Source of the DNA: Gemmatimonadota bacterium
Lineage (GTDB): Bacteria > Gemmatimonadota > Gemmatimonadetes > Palauibacterales > Palauibacteraceae
DNA length: 64,000 bases
Assembly (NCBI GenBank): GCA_022825725.1
Contig: JAJDWE010000031.1
Coordinates: forward strand, 62,001-126,000
Reading direction: 5' to 3'
Each line of letters opens with the position of its first letter. The first letter of the stretch is position 1. Position numbers and translations under genes: made by a program. Below are positions 63,446 through 64,000 of this stretch, piece after piece. Below the pieces are notes generated by a model, which worked only from the letters and a program-made list of their open reading frames with translations, searched no databases and was not told where the DNA came from.

Positions 63446-64000
63446 GTCGACCTCTCGTCGTCCGCCTCGTTGTCGTCGTCCGCCTCGTCTTCGTCGTCCG
63501 CCAGCAGGGCCGCGGCCGCCGCGACGACGACCACTGCCGCCGTTTCGAACCTCAGTGTCGCCGAGCTCAGGGAAACGAGCCTGAAGCCCGCTTCCAGGCA
63601 GCGACGCCGCTCCGGACCCGTCAGGCCGCCCTCCGGCCCGACCGCGACGGTCAGCGGGCGCCCGGCACCTCCCCCCTCCGAGCCATGGGCGATCGCGTCA
63701 CCGAGCCGTTGTCGCCCCTCCGCGTCCGCGAGCCACCCTTCCCCCTCATGGCGCCCGAAGGCCTCCTCCGGTTTCACGGGGCCCTCCAGCCGAGGGAGCC
63801 AACCTCGGCCCGATTGCTTCAGCGCGGCCCTGGCGCGGCCCTCCGCCCGCCGCAAAAAGCCCTCGGCGCGACCGGCATCGGCCACGGAGCGCGACCGCTC
63901 CCACTCGATCCACGTGATCGTGGCGGCGCCGAGTTCCACGACTTTCTCCACGAGCCACAGGGAGCGATCGCGATTCGCCACGGGAGCCCAGAGGTGAAGC
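63442..64000 (-). CDS. rsmE: 16S rRNA (U1498-N3)-methyltransferase, 5' end missing
   Basis: The visible 185 codons run off the window edge; the edge reads LHLWAPVANRDRSLWLVEKVVELGA, the family middle. AVGPEGGLTGPE is the SAM knot motif and RFETAAVVVVAAAA the closing helix. A GTG inside it (63979-63981) is not the start because homology continues to the edge. The last 25 residues are an acidic tail coded by an 18-bp tandem repeat. Stop overlaps the HIT start (ATGA). Confidence 0.92.
   Translation of the reverse strand, partial: LHLWAPVANRDRSLWLVEKVVELGAATITWIEWERSRSVADAGRAEGFLRRAEGRARAALKQSGRGWLPRLEGPVKPEEAFGRHEGEGWLADAEGRQRLGDAIAHGSEGGGAGRPLTVAVGPEGGLTGPERRRCLEAGFRLVSLSSATLRFETAAVVVVAAAAALLADDEDEADDDNEADDERST
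63455..63502. repeat. 18-bp tandem repeat in rsmE 3' end
   Basis: On the plus strand TCGTCGTCCGCCTCGTTG, then TCGTCGTCCGCCTCGTCT, then TCGTCGTCCGCC: 2.7 copies, differing at two bases. In rsmE it encodes the acidic DDE/AD tail. A length-variable (in-frame) tract is expected in this sort of repeat. Confidence 0.9.

Overview
The window is one dense, high-GC stretch of a bacterial chromosome carrying almost only housekeeping genes. About 56 protein genes, one tRNA gene and several regulatory sites are supported. Nearly everything is on the minus strand; the exceptions are a small membrane protein at 25.4 kb and a three-gene block at 31.5-34.6 kb. The gene set points to a Gram-negative rod: mreBCD/mrdA/rodA, rseP, cdsA, uppS and the MEP-pathway enzyme Dxr. 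A bacilliredoxin, a Minf_1886-family protein, a six-bladed beta-propeller protein, a histidine kinase with an HQMGTP H-box and many GTG starts suggest the phylum Gemmatimonadota. That placement is an inference from gene content and style, not from a marker-gene comparison.

Layout, left to right (transcription runs right to left unless noted). 0-7.8 kb: mreB-mreC-mreD-mrdA-rodA (rod-shape elongasome), then accD-folC and the start of a bacilliredoxin gene. 8-13 kb: rpsO-pnp, an M16 peptidase and alanine dehydrogenase. 13.2-15.5 kb: a beta-propeller protein and an orphan ABC ATPase with membrane segments. 15.5-23 kb: the classical rimP-nusA-ylxQ-infB-DUF503-rbfA-truB-ribF translation operon, with a terminator-like leader in front. 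23.2-25.3 kb: murA-pgeF. 25.4-31.4 kb: a plus-strand membrane protein facing pcrA, then a histidine kinase, serS and a small lipoprotein. 31.5-34.6 kb (plus): two sugar-nucleotidyltransferase-type proteins and a metallo-beta-lactamase-fold hydrolase. 34.7-40.2 kb: a CAU-anticodon tRNA, thiI, uppS, cdsA, dxr and rseP. 40.3-46 kb: eno-ftsB, and before them a Minf_1886 protein, a zinc ribbon, nnrDE, thiL and plsC. 46.2-53.2 kb: a Rex-headed operon with an exonuclease, thiolase, CPBP protease, 3-hydroxyacyl-CoA dehydrogenase, acyl-CoA dehydrogenase and glyA. 53.2-64 kb: rsmE-HIT-mutS2-dnaG-cdsZ-rsmD-coaD-pta-STAS-SpoIIE/RsbW fusion-ksgA.

The packing is extreme. At least 26 junctions are 4-nt stop/start overlaps (ATGA, GTGA, TTGA and one probable CTGA), so translational coupling is the rule. 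No gene-free stretch exceeds 300 bases; the longest are 242 nt (ald/mreB), 226 nt (pnp/rpsO), 193 nt (lipoprotein/nucleotidyltransferase), 187 nt (rpsO/ABC gene) and 185 nt (rimP/pgeF). Functional promoters and leaders therefore stand out in the few gaps.

I saw no mobile element, CRISPR array, prophage or defence island. The points most worth a second look are: the Rex operator sitting on the start point of an NADH-linked acyl-CoA operon; a possible leader-ORF attenuator in front of rimP-nusA-infB; a tRNA gene ending six bases before the thiI start codon; a MurA with Asp in place of the fosfomycin-target Cys; a probable CTG start for ylxQ; and a fused RsbW/RsbU-type partner-switch regulator next to a shortened Pta.
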